A stretch of 64,000 bases of DNA from Reticulitermes speratus (GCA_021186555.1 JAJKFL010000006.1:4244715-4308714), one strand, 5' to 3'. Positions 1 to 11,217 are shown, counted from the stretch's first letter. The notes: generated from the sequence alone by a model not told the origin. Numbers and translations: made by a program.

Positions 1-570
1 CCTCGAAGGACTACGGAAAGTCACAAGAAACCTCAGACAGGAAACTATATTTCGGGACTGAGAATGGATCCCGGGACTTCCCGATTAGTAAGGAGGAATA
101 TTATCCAACTGAAAGTGACGTCACTGCCTTTTGTGTCGTCACAAATCGTAGTTGCAAAAAGGCGAATGTCGACTTTCCAAGTTTCGGAAAACTTATAAAA
201 ATTCCTAGAGTATTCGGCTGGGTTTATTTTCGGTGTAAATAATCACACAGATATTGCACTTTTTAAATGAGGCTTTCTTTTTTTTAAAAGACGTTCTACT
301 CCATTTTTGTACCCCACAAAACACTTTTACTTCACAGATGTATTCACAAGACTTGGCAGATATTAAAGAGTCACAAACCACAGGCACTGCACATTAACAG
401 CTGTTTGTTCTCATATCCATACAAAACACACAGCACAGTCTGGGCAAAACATAGACTGTCTGGACAGTAAGGGTTAGAGGTTGTAACACACAAACTGAAA
501 TTAATTACTGTAGCTTCTGCCTTCACAGATTCTGCATCTCAACACCTGTACCGACCTCGTAATCGATATA
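1..570. other. Unassigned sequence
   Basis: I see no gene, SINE head or LINE motif here. The only open frames are short and have no recognisable motif. Confidence 0.5.
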
Positions 571-616
571 TGTTGTTACTGTTGTTGTTGTTGTTGTTGT
601 TGTTGTTGTCGTCGTC
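571..616. repeat. (TTG)n microsatellite
   Basis: About fifteen TTG/TGT triplets, ending in GTCGTC variants. Confidence 0.9.
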
Positions 617-647
617 CTGTCACGGTATATTACAATAATTACGTTCG

Positions 648-983
648 TCATTCATTCATTCATTCATTCATTCATTCATCCTGTAGTCTGTCTTACGACA
701 GGTCCGTAGCCTCTTCATTCTGCATTCTGTCTTACGACAGGTCCGTAGCCTCTTCCAAAGCGAGTTCTCCACAGAGTGCAATCTAGTGCTTCCTCTTTCA
801 ATTTCCAGTATCTTCTCTTTTCCTTAAGGTCATCCAGTAGCTGATTACGTCTTCTTCCTCGTCTTCCCGTCATTTCTATCCTTCCTTCTAACTTTCCTTC
901 AATCACGTGTTTCAGAAGGCAGTTTCTACGCAAGATATGACAAATCCAGTTAGCCTTTCTTCTTTTTATTGTATGTACGATAC
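648..983 (-). mobile_element. LINE-1 lineage 3' fragment with two tail units
   Basis: On the minus strand this encodes the end of a non-LTR retrotransposon protein. Residues such as RRNCLLKHVIEGKLEGR, QLLDDLKEKRRYWKLKEEA and GRGYGPVV match three other copies in this window. The element is 5'-truncated at about 983, where homology to the copy at 63626-64000 stops abruptly. Its 3' end carries two copies of the 39-bp terminal unit (about 681-757) and then a (CATT)n tail at 648-680, the GAAT tail of this lineage read on the other strand. The frame is only a remnant of the C-terminal domain. Clade unknown; identification as a LINE 3' end is secure from the four shared copies. Confidence 0.85.
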
Positions 984-2420
984 TCCAAACTTAAATAAAG
1001 TAACCGTCAACAGACAACGTACAATATGTTACAACACCTTTGTTGCCAAGCCCAATCACTGATGCAGTGTCAACTAAATTACGTTACAAAAGACCGAATT
1101 AGAGACGACGAGTGGAAGAAACAGTCAGTGTAGGCAACATAACGTATTTTAAGCTAACAAAACTGAATTTTCCTTATAAAATTTAACAATGTTGGCACAC
1201 AGAACATTTGGTCACCCAAATAGATTCGAACAGGGTACCATCTGAATAAAAAGCCGGTGTGGTAACCATCACAGACTTTTGCGCTTTAATGTGACTGTGA
1301 AGAGGAAAGCAACAATAATCACATTTCGTTCGACTACAACAAAACTGACATACAATATTCCAACACAAGACACGAGCGAAGGTAAATAAGACGTGCATAT
1401 AAAAATATGGAATAGACCGTATCTCTGGCAACATGCGCGCTGCCTAGCGGCGGGCGGTAGAAGTGGTGGTGGCTGCCTTTCCTCTTTCCATGCAGCCAGC
1501 ACATTGAAGCTCTGATTCTCTTCTCTTTATGTTCCTATTGAAGTCGGGGTGCTGAATGCTACTCAATTTTGTCTCCAACAATGCTAAAATCACATCGAAC
1601 AGTTCAACAACTGATCCTATTAAGCAACTCTCTGTAACACTCTCTCGCCGTCTCCAGGATTTACTGTATGGGCCCCCACGAGGGGCGGGGCGGGACGGGA
1701 ATGCGCTACCCTATTCCCCCCCCCCCCCCCCGCGACTATTTGTACTGTTCAGTTCATTATGATGTATACAATGAAGCTTTTCTTTAAGCATTCTATTCAA
1801 GCTACGTAACTCTATCTTTCTCTTTCTCCTAAGGGATGTCCTTAAATCCCTTCCTCCTTTTTTGTTCCCCTTCACTTCCCAACCACACCCTTCCAATAAA
1901 CCCCCCACCCCCCGGTACCATCCCCCGTACTTCTGTTCCCATCATCTAAACCCTATTTTCTACGGAAAAGTAATTTTCGAAGAGTCTTTTGTTTCGTTGT
2001 TACTTCCGGTTGAATAAGACGGGATCTGGAGAAAGAGAGAGAGAGTACGAATACAATCAAAAATGAAGGTAGGCAAGAAAGGCAAAGATATCAGCTGATT
2101 TGAGGGGGGACTCTCCCAGAAGTGGCAGGCCAGAACAAGTGAAAATATCAGAGCAGAAAGACACAGTGCAGTCATACTGCAATCAATAAATAGCCTCGTA
2201 TTGGAAGCACAAAAGAGAGTAGCTGACAAAAATATGCTAGGCAAGTAGTGGTATAGGTTATATATATATATGCCTGAGTGAATTTCAAAAGATCAGCAGA
2301 GATGCTGCGTTGTCCGCTGCGGTGAGCTGCGCTGCAGAGTGCCTACCGCAAGACAGTTACATCTAACTAAAGCAATGAAGCTGAGCCCGTCTGAGAAGTT
2401 AAAGGCTTTTTTGTTGTTCA
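984..2420. other. Unassigned sequence with a poly-C run
   Basis: No gene recognised. It contains a 16-base C run at 1716-1731 within a C-rich stretch and a short TA repeat near 2258-2272. Open frames across the C run are artefacts of composition. Confidence 0.5.
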
Positions 2421-2429
2421 ACAAACATA

Positions 2430-2756
2430 TGCGTTTTATAAAATCCTAAAGGTTCATCGCCTTCTTCACAACAGCATGTAACTGGTCCCTATTATCAGCT
2501 ACACGAATCCTGTCCTATCCTATTTTTAAGCAATGTATTTTAATATTATTTTCCCATCTACGTCGCCGTTTTGCAGGCTGTCTCTTTCCTTTACGTATTC
2601 TTACCAAAACCCTGTATTTCACTTCTCTCGCGTGCATGCCACATGTCCGACCCATCATATACTTGGTCACCCAAATGATTTTTGACGAGAAGTGCAAACT
2701 ATTAACTTCCTCACTATGTAATTTTCTCCAAACCCCTGCTCCTTTTGGCAGTCGCA
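2430..2756 (-). mobile_element. LINE-2 lineage 3' fragment
   Basis: The minus-strand translation contains WRKLHSEEVNSLHFSSKII, TCGMHAREVKYRVLV and RRRWENNIKI. This parallels the C-terminal end of the large LINE at 26074-29065 ([40 protein letters not shown]). It is 5'-truncated near 2756 and diverged, and the sequence beyond its frame (2430-2510) matches the LINE-2 3' end at the DNA level. An old, dead copy. Confidence 0.75.
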
Positions 2757-2785
2757 ATAAGCCAATCGGTATAGTTACAAGGCTA

Positions 2786-3095
2786 GGAGCAGGAAAAATT
2801 CAAAATTGCAGCATGTGGATGTGTTCTACACCGAATTTCACCCAAACTAGTCAAAAAAAAATATGGGAAGTACAGGTAAAAACAAGCAATTACGCCCTTA
2901 AGTATAATTATCACTGAGCCGATTGTCACGAAACTCACACTTGTCAGATAACTTTTTGTAAAGAACTCCTACACCAAATTTCATGAAAATCCGACAAACG
3001 GTTTAGTCACTGATAATCAGGTCACAGAAGAAAGGACAGACGGAAGTTGTCTCCACATAAGGCGTTATTACTTACCCCGTAAGCACGCCTAAAAG
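2786..3095 (+). repeat. Repeat F, partial copy
   Basis: The region has the recurring phrases TCACGAAACTCACACTTGTC, CCAAATTTCATGAAAATC and CGACAAACGGTTTAGTCAC. They occur in the same order at 31470-31830 and 56500-56720. No coding capacity is visible. It looks like a non-coding dispersed element, class unknown; only its middle part is present here. Confidence 0.65.
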
Positions 3096-3258
3096 TTAAT
3101 TTCCTGCCGCACAGTAAATAGGCAACATCTCAATTACACAGACAAATATTGTCATTCCATTTAGGGAAATAATCGCTGCTTAATCGCAAAACAGTAGGGA
3201 TCATATATCTACACTGTGTTGGGCCCAGTGCGGAGTGCTAGTGTTGAGGCAGGTGTTA

Positions 3259-3339
3259 TACAGGGTATACACAAAAGAATGGTGCGGTTTCCCTTTATTC
3301 GCCATTGAAACCGCACCATTCTTTTGTGTATACACTGTA
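3259..3339. mobile_element. Palindromic MITE, copy 1
   Basis: Two 33-base inverted arms begin TACAGGGTATACACAAAAGA and enclose about 15 bases. The outer TA fits a Tc1/mariner-type target duplication, and CAGGG is a common start of mariner termini. Near-identical copies lie at 43409-43490 and 52015-52095. One arm mismatch is present in the outer part. No coding capacity; it is too short to be autonomous. Confidence 0.75.
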
Positions 3340-3850
3340 TATATAGCAGCGTGCTTTAAAGGGCTGCCTTTAAACTTTAAAACATTCCGCCCAGCATTAA
3401 GTAAGTGAAAAACAACAAATTAGGCGTAAGACTCGCGTAATAACAGGATTTATACATCTCCAATTCACAAAACATACTTCGACATAGGTTATGGTGTCCG
3501 CCATGTTTGTCAACGTTCTTCACCGAAAGTTCTCTTGTTCAGTCTGTTTCTGGCTTCACTTCGCTCTTCAAATAAAATTCAATACACGTCCGTGGCGGAA
3601 CAATCACAAATCGGGTGACACATTCTTCGTTCACAAAGAGACGGCAATTTGCGCTCGGTTTCTCCCCATCCCTCCGCAAATCCCGTGATAGACAGCGTCG
3701 CGTCTCACGCATTGAAGGTATTTTCAAAGCTCGCTTCTATGCAGAAAGTAGACAGATTTTAATTGTGTATTTAAATGTTCACGGCTGTTCACCAAAAATG
3801 CAAAATCCACAAAAATATTAAATAAATCTTTCAGAAATAAGCAAAAAAGT
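3340..3850. other. Unassigned sequence
   Basis: No repeat family or gene recognised. Three overlapping short open frames on both strands near 3491-3821 have no motif or splice-site support. Confidence 0.4.
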
Positions 3851-3854
3851 AAAG

Positions 3855-4085
3855 AGGGAGTGGAGCTATAGCTCCACATATTCTTCAACTCAGCACTAGA
3901 AGTGAAGGGTCAGCTTCAAGCCCAAACCGCTTTATCCCCCCGAGAAAGATACCCTCGTGCCCACTAAGACAAAAGTCCGGGTGGGCCCCACAGCCGGGCT
4001 GGAAACGTGGAGAAAAAAAATATCTGCCCTTGGCAGAAATCGAACCCCGATTCCCCAGTCGTCCAGTCTGTAAGCTAGTTAATAT
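3855..4085 (-). mobile_element. SINE-A copy
   Basis: A tRNA-derived SINE in minus orientation. The tRNA-like head is at the right, with a diverged B box (reverse complement of CGAACCCCG near 4040). The body includes the family marks GTGGAGCTATAGCTCCAC, AACTCAGCACTAGA and AACCGCTTTATCCCCC. Divergence from the better preserved copy at 60640-60904 is considerable, so it is old. Confidence 0.75.
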
Positions 4086-4169
4086 ACCAAGACTATTATA
4101 TACATTTATTAACTCACAGTAACTAGCCGAAATTACAATCGCCCATTACGAAATAACGAATAGATTAGG

Positions 4170-4400
4170 ATCCCGGTCGTCTGGGGTAAGACGCTGGATC
4201 GATGGGTTAGCGACGTTTCGAAGAAACCTGTCGCCTTCATATTCAAGGTTTCATGGTCGATAAAAAAATGGGTCTTGAAACCTTGAAAATGAAGGCGACA
4301 GGTTTCTTCGAAACGTCTGAAACCACTTCCTCAGCAGTGCAGCGTCAATCTCAGTAGCCAGAAATCCTCGACTGCACCGCTGCGAATGCCTCAAAACTCT
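4170..4400. repeat. PAL-2 copy with 42-base inverted arms
   Basis: Arms at about 4212-4254 and 4276-4318 are near-perfect reverse complements, starting GACGTTTCGAAGAAACCTGT, with a short spacer. The GACGTTTCG end is the hallmark of the PAL-2 family (39594-39857, 43110-43205, 48545-48815). The structure is a fold-back; no protein is encoded. Confidence 0.7.
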
Positions 4401-4554
4401 CAAGAACGTGATAACTTTGGAAAATTCTTGGTCCAGCCTGTCGGTTGGCAGCACGACAACATCTCATTGAATGCCTGAATACTTGAAGATTGAAGAGAGG
4501 AATTGGGGCAGTCAATCACAACTACACTTTGCAGTGATTTAACATGTGTATACG

Positions 4555-4625
4555 TATTATGCAACACGTTTCGGCTTTAACTAAAACCCATTACATCAGG
4601 CATTATGAAAATACTTATATTCCTG
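4555..4625 (-). repeat. PAL-1-type fragment
   Basis: Holds CAACACGTTTCGGC and, on the minus strand, CCTGATGTAATGGG upstream of CGAAACGTG. These are the outer pieces of the shared hairpin motif with a degraded stem. Confidence 0.45.
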
Positions 4626-4794
4626 CCTTTATGTGTATACTGAATGTCACACGAAGATTTTAAGGACTTCAGTACAGCATAAGATGATTTTCTCTTTTCA
4701 TTCACGCTGCTACTAAACTGTCTTACTTTAGGAACACAAGGCACATTGACTTTTTCTGAGACACGACGCAGTGCAAACTCCTGGATGGTTACAG

Positions 4795-4905
4795 TGTTAA
4801 GTTTAATCCTGAAGATGGAGGCAGTACATTCCTCCGAAACGATGACAACATCGTGACAGACTGCTTTGTGTCAGACGCTACAGAACGCAGGCTTCACATC
4901 CACAG
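4795..4905 (+). repeat. PAL-2 fragment with intact hairpin motif
   Basis: CTGAAGA at 4809-4815 is followed by T, the stem GGAGG (4817-4821), a 9-base loop, CCTCC (4831-4835) and GAAAC (4836-4840). This is one of the best examples in the window of the hammerhead-like arrangement. Nothing else of the element is certain. Confidence 0.6.
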
Positions 4906-4944
4906 ACTTAAGAAACTCAACTCTAACAGTTAAGACGTGATAGT

Positions 4945-5233
4945 GGCCGTGCCATGGCTCAGGCGGTTAGTCGCCGGCCTTCCACTGCGGAGGCCCGGGT
5001 TCGATCCCGGGTCATTCCATGTGGGGTTTGTGGTGGACAAAGTGGCACTGGGACAGGTTTCACTCCGAGTTGTCGGTTTTCCCCTTTCAATTTCATTCCA
5101 CTGGTGCTCCATTACTTGTAAAAATTGGTAAAAAAAAACTGCTTATCTTCATCACAGGGTTGCACAAAAAGCCTTAAGGCTGTGGTGCGTCCGTAGCATC
5201 TGCTGCGGGGCCCTTCACCATGTAAAAAAAAAA
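4945..5233 (+). mobile_element. SINE-B copy, full length
   Basis: tRNA-derived head GGCCGTGCCATGGCTCAGG with A-box-like TGGCTCAGGCGG and B box GGTTCGATCCC. The body contains GTGGACAAAGTGGCACTGGG, TCGGTTTTCCCC and TTCCACTGGTGCTCCATTA. The 3' segment GGTTGCACAAAAAGCC and GCATCTGCTGCGGGGCCC ends in an A-rich tail. The same order occurs at 11383-11668 (minus), 19884-20187 and 22066-22322. RNA polymerase III transcription is expected from the two boxes. Confidence 0.88.
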
Positions 5234-5249
5234 CAGAGGTTGTTTCAGA

Positions 5250-5645
5250 ACAAAACTAACTCCATGGAACAGAGCAGTCCTTGAAATGCTGGCAGTTCCT
5301 AAGCCAGTCAAGACATTCACCACATTCTATAGAAACCAAAAATTCATTACCGTCTTCACAACAGCCCTCCGCATCTCTCAGTCCTGAGCCAGATAAGTCC
5401 AGTCTAAGCTCTCACATCGTATTTAAGATACATTTTAATATTATCCTCCACCTAAGCCTAAGTCTTCCTATCTGCCTCTTTCCTTCCAGTTTTCCCACCC
5501 AAACCCTTTGCGTACTTCTATCCCATGCATGCCACATACCCCGCCCATCTTATTCCCTATTATTTGATCAACCTGGCGACGGGTACAATTCGTGAAGATC
5601 CTCGTTATCAAATTTTCTCTGCCTCCTTTCACTCCATCTCGGATA
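5250..5645 (-). mobile_element. LINE-2 lineage 3' fragment
   Basis: The DNA matches the 3' end of the LINE at 26074: CTAACTCCATGGA, GGCAGTTCCTAAGCCAGTCA, TTCATTACCGTCTTCACAAC, then the diverged C-terminal coding stretch. No intact frame remains. Confidence 0.7.
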
Positions 5646-5649
5646 CTTG

Positions 5650-5664
5650 CCCCCCCCCCCCCCA
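5650..5664. repeat. Poly-C run
   Basis: About fifteen consecutive C. Confidence 0.85.
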
Positions 5665-5816
5665 ACCTATGTCCTTATCTTCGGAAAAAAACAAACCGTA
5701 TTGAAGACCTTAACAATAAACTATCTTCATGCAGCGAGGCTTAATAAGTTTTACTCGTAACACTCAGATAAATTAATTTCACGTTTTGTTCACCGCGCAT
5801 CTTAACACTAATCTTC

Positions 5817-6114
5817 AGTTTTTCAACCAACAAATACACTTTTTTTATTTTCGTAATTTTCTGTTCACTACACCCTACACATGTTTCGGCCGTAACTCGG
5901 CCATCATCAAATTTTATATAATCGTGATTCTCAGTGTTAATATTAGCATTGAACGGAATAACAGTTAAGTGATAGTGCCAAATGGACAGTGAACAGTGAC
6001 GTGTACTTAACAAGGTGACACTGATGATGGCCGAGTTACGGCCGAAACATGTGTAGGGTGTAGTGAACAGAAAATTACGAAAATAAAAAAAGTGTGTTTG
6101 TTGGTTGAAAAACT
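5817..6114. repeat. PAL-1 inverted pair
   Basis: Arms of about 92 bases (5817-5909 and 6023-6114) are reverse complements around a unique centre. The right arm carries CTGATGA (6021-6027), T, stem GGCCG/CGGCC with loop AGTTA, then GAAAC (6044-6048) and ACATGTGTAGGG. The left arm carries the same hairpin on the minus strand but lacks the leading C of the core. Best explained as two inverted terminal segments of one non-coding retroelement fossil, possibly Penelope-like. Confidence 0.7.
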
Positions 6115-6645
6115 AAAGACTCAGATAAATATTCTACTTGGTTTAGCGAACAACACAGTGTTCTGTTTTATCATACACGACTGTACACAATTCCTTTTTC
6201 TCTTCCATCGAGAAAGATAAGTTACGAGGCTAAAGCCTTAATTTTGACACAAACTGCCAGGCATTTCCTTATCTGAAACTTAGTCCTCTCCTGGCCGTGA
6301 CGGAGAGTACAGTCAGTTACAGATATATATCGCCATTTTCGAGACACTTGGTGCCTCAATCTTCAAGGTAAAATAGTACATTATGCCTCTCATTTTGCCC
6401 GAAGATGCCAGCATCATCCTCCGAAAGCTCGGTATCCACCTGCCGGACTACATGACGTCACATCCCACAAGATAGTAATATTCATTGTCATCGTCGAGAT
6501 AAGCTCAAAATTCACACAATCGCACTGGGGTCAAAGTTACCTTTCTCGTGACGTCATCCAAACGGGACCATTTACGTGATCTGGCTGTATTTGTGAAATA
6601 CGATACCTTCAGGAAACTGTCATATCTTTACTTACATTCGAAGCC
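6115..6645. other. Mostly unassigned; PAL-2 trace at 6385-6475
   Basis: The trace reads CCCGAAGATGCCAGCATC, then CCTCCGAAAGCTCGG and GACTACATGACGTCACATCCC, matching the PAL-2 arm. The rest is unrecognised. Confidence 0.45.
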
Positions 6646-9032
6646 TTTCCATGGCTCAGGCACTTAGTAACCGGCCTCTCTCCGCGGAATGGGATTTGTG
6701 GTGGGCAAAGTGGCACTGGGACAGGTTTTCCTCAAAATACTTCGGTTTCCCCTTGTCAGTATCATTCTGCCAATGCTCCATACTCATTCATTCATCTACC
6801 ACCAACGCTGTATAATGTTTCTCTCCCAGTACTTCAGTTTCCCCTGTCAGTATCATTCCGCCAATGCTCCATACTCATTCATACATCTACCACCAACGCT
6901 GTATAATGTTTTTCTCCAAGTACTTCAGTTTTCCCCTGTCAGTATCATTCCACCAATGCTCCATACTCATTCATACATCTTCCACCAACGCTGTATAATG
7001 TTTCTCTCCCAGTACTTCAGTTTCCCCTGTCAGTATCATTCCACCAATGCTCCATACTCATTCATACATCTACCACCAACGCTGTATAATGTTTTTCTCC
7101 AAGTACTTCAGTTTTCCCCTGTCAGTATCATTCCACCAATGCTCCATACTCATTCATACATCTTCCACCAACGCTGTATAATGTTTCTCTCCCAGTACTT
7201 CAGTTTTCCCCTGTCAGTATCATTCCACCAATGCTCCATACTCATTCATACATCTACCACCAACGCTGTATAATGTTTCTCTCCCAGTACTTCAGTTTTC
7301 CCCTGTCAGTATCATTCCACCAATGCTCCATACTCATTCATACATCTACCACCAACGCTGTATAATGTTTCTCTCCCAGTACTTCAGTTTTCCCCTGTCA
7401 GTATCATTCCACCAATGCTCCATACTCATTCATACACCTACCACCAACGCTGTATAATGTTTCTCTCCCAGTACTTCAGTTTTCCCCTGTCAGTATCATT
7501 CCACCAATGCTCCATACTCATTCATACATCTACCACCAACGCTGTATAATGTTTCTCTCCCAGTACTTCAGTTTTCCCCTGTCAGTATCATTCCACCAAT
7601 GCTCCATACTCATTCATACATCTACCACCAACGCTGTATAATGTTTCTCTCCCAGTACTTCAGTTTTCCCCTGTCAGTATCATTCCACCAATGCTCCATA
7701 CTCATTCATACATCTACCACCAACGCTGTATAATGTTTCTCTCCCAGTACTTCAGTTTCCCCTGTCAGTATCATTCCACCAATGCTCCATACTCATTCAT
7801 ACATCTACCACCAACGCTGTATAATGTTTCTCTCCCAGTACTTCAGTTTCCCCTGTCAGTATCATTCCACCAATGCTCCATACTCATTCATACATCTACC
7901 ACCAACGCTGTATAATGTATCTCTCCCAGTACTTCAGTTTCCCCTGTCAGTATCATTCCACCAATGCTCCATACTCATTCATTCATCTACCACCAACGCT
8001 GTATAATGTTTCTCTCCAGTACTTCAGTTTCCCCTGTCAGTATCATTCCACCAATGCTCCATACTCATTCATTCATCTACCACCAACGCTGTATAATGTT
8101 TCTCTCCCAGTACTTCAGTTTCCCCTGTCAGTATCATTCCACCAATGCTCCATACTCATTCATTCATCTACCACCAACGCTGTATAATGTTTCTCTCCCA
8201 GTACTTCAGTTTTCCCCTGTCAGTATCATTCCACCAATGCTCCATACTCATTCATACATCTACCACCAACGCTGTATAATGTTTCTCTCCCAGTACTTCA
8301 GTTTTCCCCTGTCAGTATCATTCCACCAATGCTCCATACTCATTCATACATCTACCACCAACGCTGTATAATGTTTCTCTCCCAGTACTTCAGTTTCCCC
8401 TGTCAGTATCATTCCACCAATGCTCCATACTCATTCATACATCTACCACCAACGCTGTATAATGTTTCTCTCCCAGTACTTCAGTTTCCCCTGTCAGTAT
8501 CATTCCACCAATGCTCCATACTCATTCATACATCTACCACCAACGCTGTATAATGTATCTCTCCCAGTACTTCAGTTTCCCCTGTCAGTATCATTCCACC
8601 AATGCTCCATACTCATTCATTCATCTACCACCAACGCTGTATAATGTTTCTCTCCCAGTACTTCAGTTTCCCCTGTCAGTATCATTCCACCAATGCTCCA
8701 TACTCATTCATACATCTACCACCAACGCTGTATAATGTTTCTCTCCCAGTACTTCAGTTTCCCCTGTCAGTATCATTCCACCAATGCTCCATACTCATTC
8801 ATACATCTACCACCAACGCTGTATAATGTATCTCTCCCAGTACTTCAGTTTCCCCTGTCAGTATCATTCCACCAATGCTCCATACTCATTCATACATCTA
8901 CCACCAACCCTGTATAATGTTTCTCTCCCAGTACTTCAGTTTTCCCCTGTCAGTATCATTCAAACAATGCTCCATACCCATTCATTCATCTATCATCGAC
9001 GCTGTATAATCTCAGCAATTGACAGCGTCGTT
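6646..9032 (+). mobile_element. SINE-B variant containing a 25-copy 91-bp array
   Basis: It starts with a SINE-B head (CCATGGCTCAGG, GGGATTTGTGG, GCAAAGTGGCACTGGGACAG). A segment starting at CTCCNAGTACTTCNGTTTTC is then repeated 25 times. The last unit runs into a different 3' tail, ATCGACGCTGTATAATCTCA, then GACAGCGTCGTTAAATAAC. That tail also occurs alone at 21967-22015, 41553-41580 and 51437-51505. So the array is an expanded internal part of a SINE-B/other-tail chimera. Confidence 0.8.
6732..9012 (+). repeat. 91/92-bp satellite array, 25 units
   Basis: The landmark CTGTATAATG recurs every 91 or 92 bases from about 6810 to 9004. The one-base difference is the length of a T run (GTTTCCCC or GTTTTCCCC). 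Few other differences separate units, so the expansion is recent. The short repetitive open frames here follow from the periodicity; I do not regard them as proteins. Confidence 0.95.
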
Positions 9033-9039
9033 AAATAAC

Positions 9040-9648
9040 ACCCTGTATTTACATTCGAATACAGCGAACGTTTTGAGATTAGGCATTTCAGATGTACGTC
9101 ATGTATCGGTTTCACTACGACCTGCCAACTGGCGAGGCCATCAAATTGAATGTACCCATTTATTTGCCTCTGTCGATTGTTATCGGCTGTAATCCAATTG
9201 TTATCTGGTTCCGTGCTTTCTTTCCATTTCCAGCAGTAGCCACAGCCCCCTTCAACATCGGCTTAGCAAGTGGACGCTCGGTCGCCCGTTAATTGTGTGT
9301 GGGCAGATACAGATCCAGTTGGGTGTTCTATTGATGGCTGTGTGAGGAAGCGGCGTGGCCGGTAAACACACGTCCTTCCTGGTTAAAGAAGTGGTTCTTA
9401 AAGCCACGTCGAAATGTCCGTTCGTGTCTGTTGGTCCTCAAGTTTCATTTCAGAAGCCACTTCAAAGATATCGACCGAGTTTTGTATTTAATGTTCACAC
9501 AAATCGTCGTCGGCTGATATTGAATTTAGCGCACACAGACCAGTTATAATTCATAATTCACGACAGGCTTAATTTGAGACCGACGACATTTTAAAAAAAT
9601 AACAGAATTTAAACAAAACAATAAAATATACAGCTTCTTAAGATAAAT
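9040..9648. other. Unassigned sequence
   Basis: No repeat family or gene recognised; one 66-residue open frame at 9092-9292 lacks any motif I know. Confidence 0.4.
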
Positions 9649-9649
9649 A

Positions 9650-10105
9650 ATATATATATATATGTTATGCAGACAAATGTACACTGTTTTATGTTATTTA
9701 ACACAATTTTTATTAAATGCCGCCCAACATGTTTCTAGCCTATATAAGGCTCATCTTCAGGGGCTCTTTTGTTGAAATTACAACAGCTATATTATTGGTA
9801 TATAAAATTCTTAAAAAAACCGTTAAATGTATTTGGTTATTGGTATCTGTACCGGTCATGCTGCTTTCACCCGGTACAGATACCAATGACCAAACACATC
9901 TAACGGCTTTTTAAGAATTTTATATACCAATAATATAGCTGTTGTAATTTCAACAAAAGAGCCCCTGAAGATGAGCCTTATATAGGCTAGAAACATGTTG
10001 GGCAACATTTAATAAAAATTGTGTTAAATAACATAAAACTGTGTACAGTTGTCTACATAACATATATATAATTAAAAATGTACGGTACAAGTAACGTAAA
10101 TAATT
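9650..10105. repeat. PAL-1 near-perfect palindrome, about 0.4 kb
   Basis: Arms of about 175 bases meet at a centre near 9860 (GGTATCTGTACCGG, a spacer, CCGGTACAGATACC). The hairpin motif is present in both arms. On the right it reads CTGAAGA (9965-9971), TG, AGCCT/AGGCT, A, GAAAC (9990-9994), then ATGTTGGGCAACAT, which can form a further stem. Downstream at 10076 comes AAAATGTACGGTACAAG, a variant of the ATGCACGGTG motif that follows other PAL-1 copies. No coding sequence. Confidence 0.75.
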
Positions 10106-10267
10106 TTTACTTTAGACGTTTCTCCTTAAGAGGTCCGGTTTAAGAAATATCTGGGCTCAATTTGAACGTAAATTTAGGGGCGCTACCAACAAGTAATGTC
10201 TCGTACACTGTGACGTCTTTACCCATACAGGCTCTGCTTATACTGCTGTGACGTAACTAAATATAAA

Positions 10268-10515
10268 GAAAATTGCTTGGCTACAGGCTCGACGATCCCA
10301 GGTTCCATTCCCGCCAGGGCAAAAGATTTTTCTGTCCACCTCTGAGGCCCATCTAACCCCTTGTTCAATGTGCAAAGGAGTTCTTTCCCGCAGGTGGGTA
10401 AAGCGGCCAAGACGTGATGTTGACCACTCAAATCTATCTAGTGCCGAGGTTAAGAATGAGTGGAGGTATGCCTCTAATTCCACATATGCCTTCACGTCGT
10501 GGACCTTCAACAGAA
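10268..10515 (+). mobile_element. SINE-A copy, diverged
   Basis: Recognised by CCAGGTTCCATTCCCGCCAG at the B box, then TTCTTTCCCGCAGGTGGGTA, AAGCGGCCAAGACGTGA, AGTGCCGAGGTTAAGAATGA and GCCTTCACGTCGTGG in family order. Confidence 0.75.
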
Positions 10516-10739
10516 GCCAAGTTAGGTACTCCTCTGTCCATTGTTGTTGTTATCAAAAAACGTTTCACGTGGCTTTACGTTCGGGAGCGTTCGCGATTCT
10601 GTTGAGAACGTAACCGTTCGTCCATCTGTCTGTACGCATAAAACATTTCGGAATTTAATGACACTTGATAGTGAAAAGTTTCACCACATTCTGTTGAGTC
10701 ATTTAAATTAAAATGAAGGAATAATTACTTAATTACGCC

Positions 10740-10845
10740 AAACATAATTAGTGTGCGTTATATACCTTAATCTGGCAACATGTTTCGACCTAATATGGTC
10801 ATATTCGGGCCAATAATATAAAATCCATAAAAAGTGTATTAATTG
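10740..10845 (-). repeat. PAL-1 fragment
   Basis: The minus strand reads GACC-ATATTA-GGTC directly before GAAACATGTTGCC, the PAL-1 hairpin with yet another stem sequence. The leading CTGANGA element is degraded. Confidence 0.55.
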
Positions 10846-10939
10846 TATTAAAATATATTAATAATTGTGATCTCAATTTTTTATTCATACTGTACATGCT
10901 GCTGCGTCAAATTTGCTACAATAATAATAAAAAGATATG

Positions 10940-11217
10940 CCGATCGCAGTGGCCGTGCGGTCTAAGGCGTGGGTCTTCGGCTGCTCGCTTCCTAGGATCG
11001 TGGGTTCGAATCCCACCGGGGACATGGATGTCTGTCTGTTGTGAGTGTTGTGTGTTGCCAGGTAGAGGTCTCTGCGACCGGCTGATCACTCGTCCAGAGG
11101 AGTCCTACCGAGTGTGGTGTGTCTAAAGTGTGTGATCGTGAAGCCTCGAAAAATGAGGAGGCCTAGGCCCCCAAGGGGCTGTCCAGCCATAGGAAAATAA
11201 TAATAATAATAATAATT
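10940..11217 (+). mobile_element. SINE-C copy with AAT tail
   Basis: tRNA-derived head GTGGCCGTGCGGTCTAAGGC with B box GGTTCGAATCCC, reminiscent of a leucine tRNA. The body has GTAGAGGTCTCTGCGACCGG, TGATCACTCGTCCAGAGGAG and GAGGAGGCCTAGGCCCCCAA, ending in (AAT)n. Copies at 21492-21744 and 25254-25505 (minus). Confidence 0.88.

Noticed and set aside
3259-3339. MicroRNA precursor
   Set aside because: The hairpin is a dispersed MITE with TA flanks. Without small-RNA data I do not call a microRNA.
4945-5020. tRNA gene at the SINE-B head, and similar heads of SINE-A, C and D
   Set aside because: Each head carries A and B boxes but continues into a conserved SINE body; no free-standing tRNA cloverleaf is visible.
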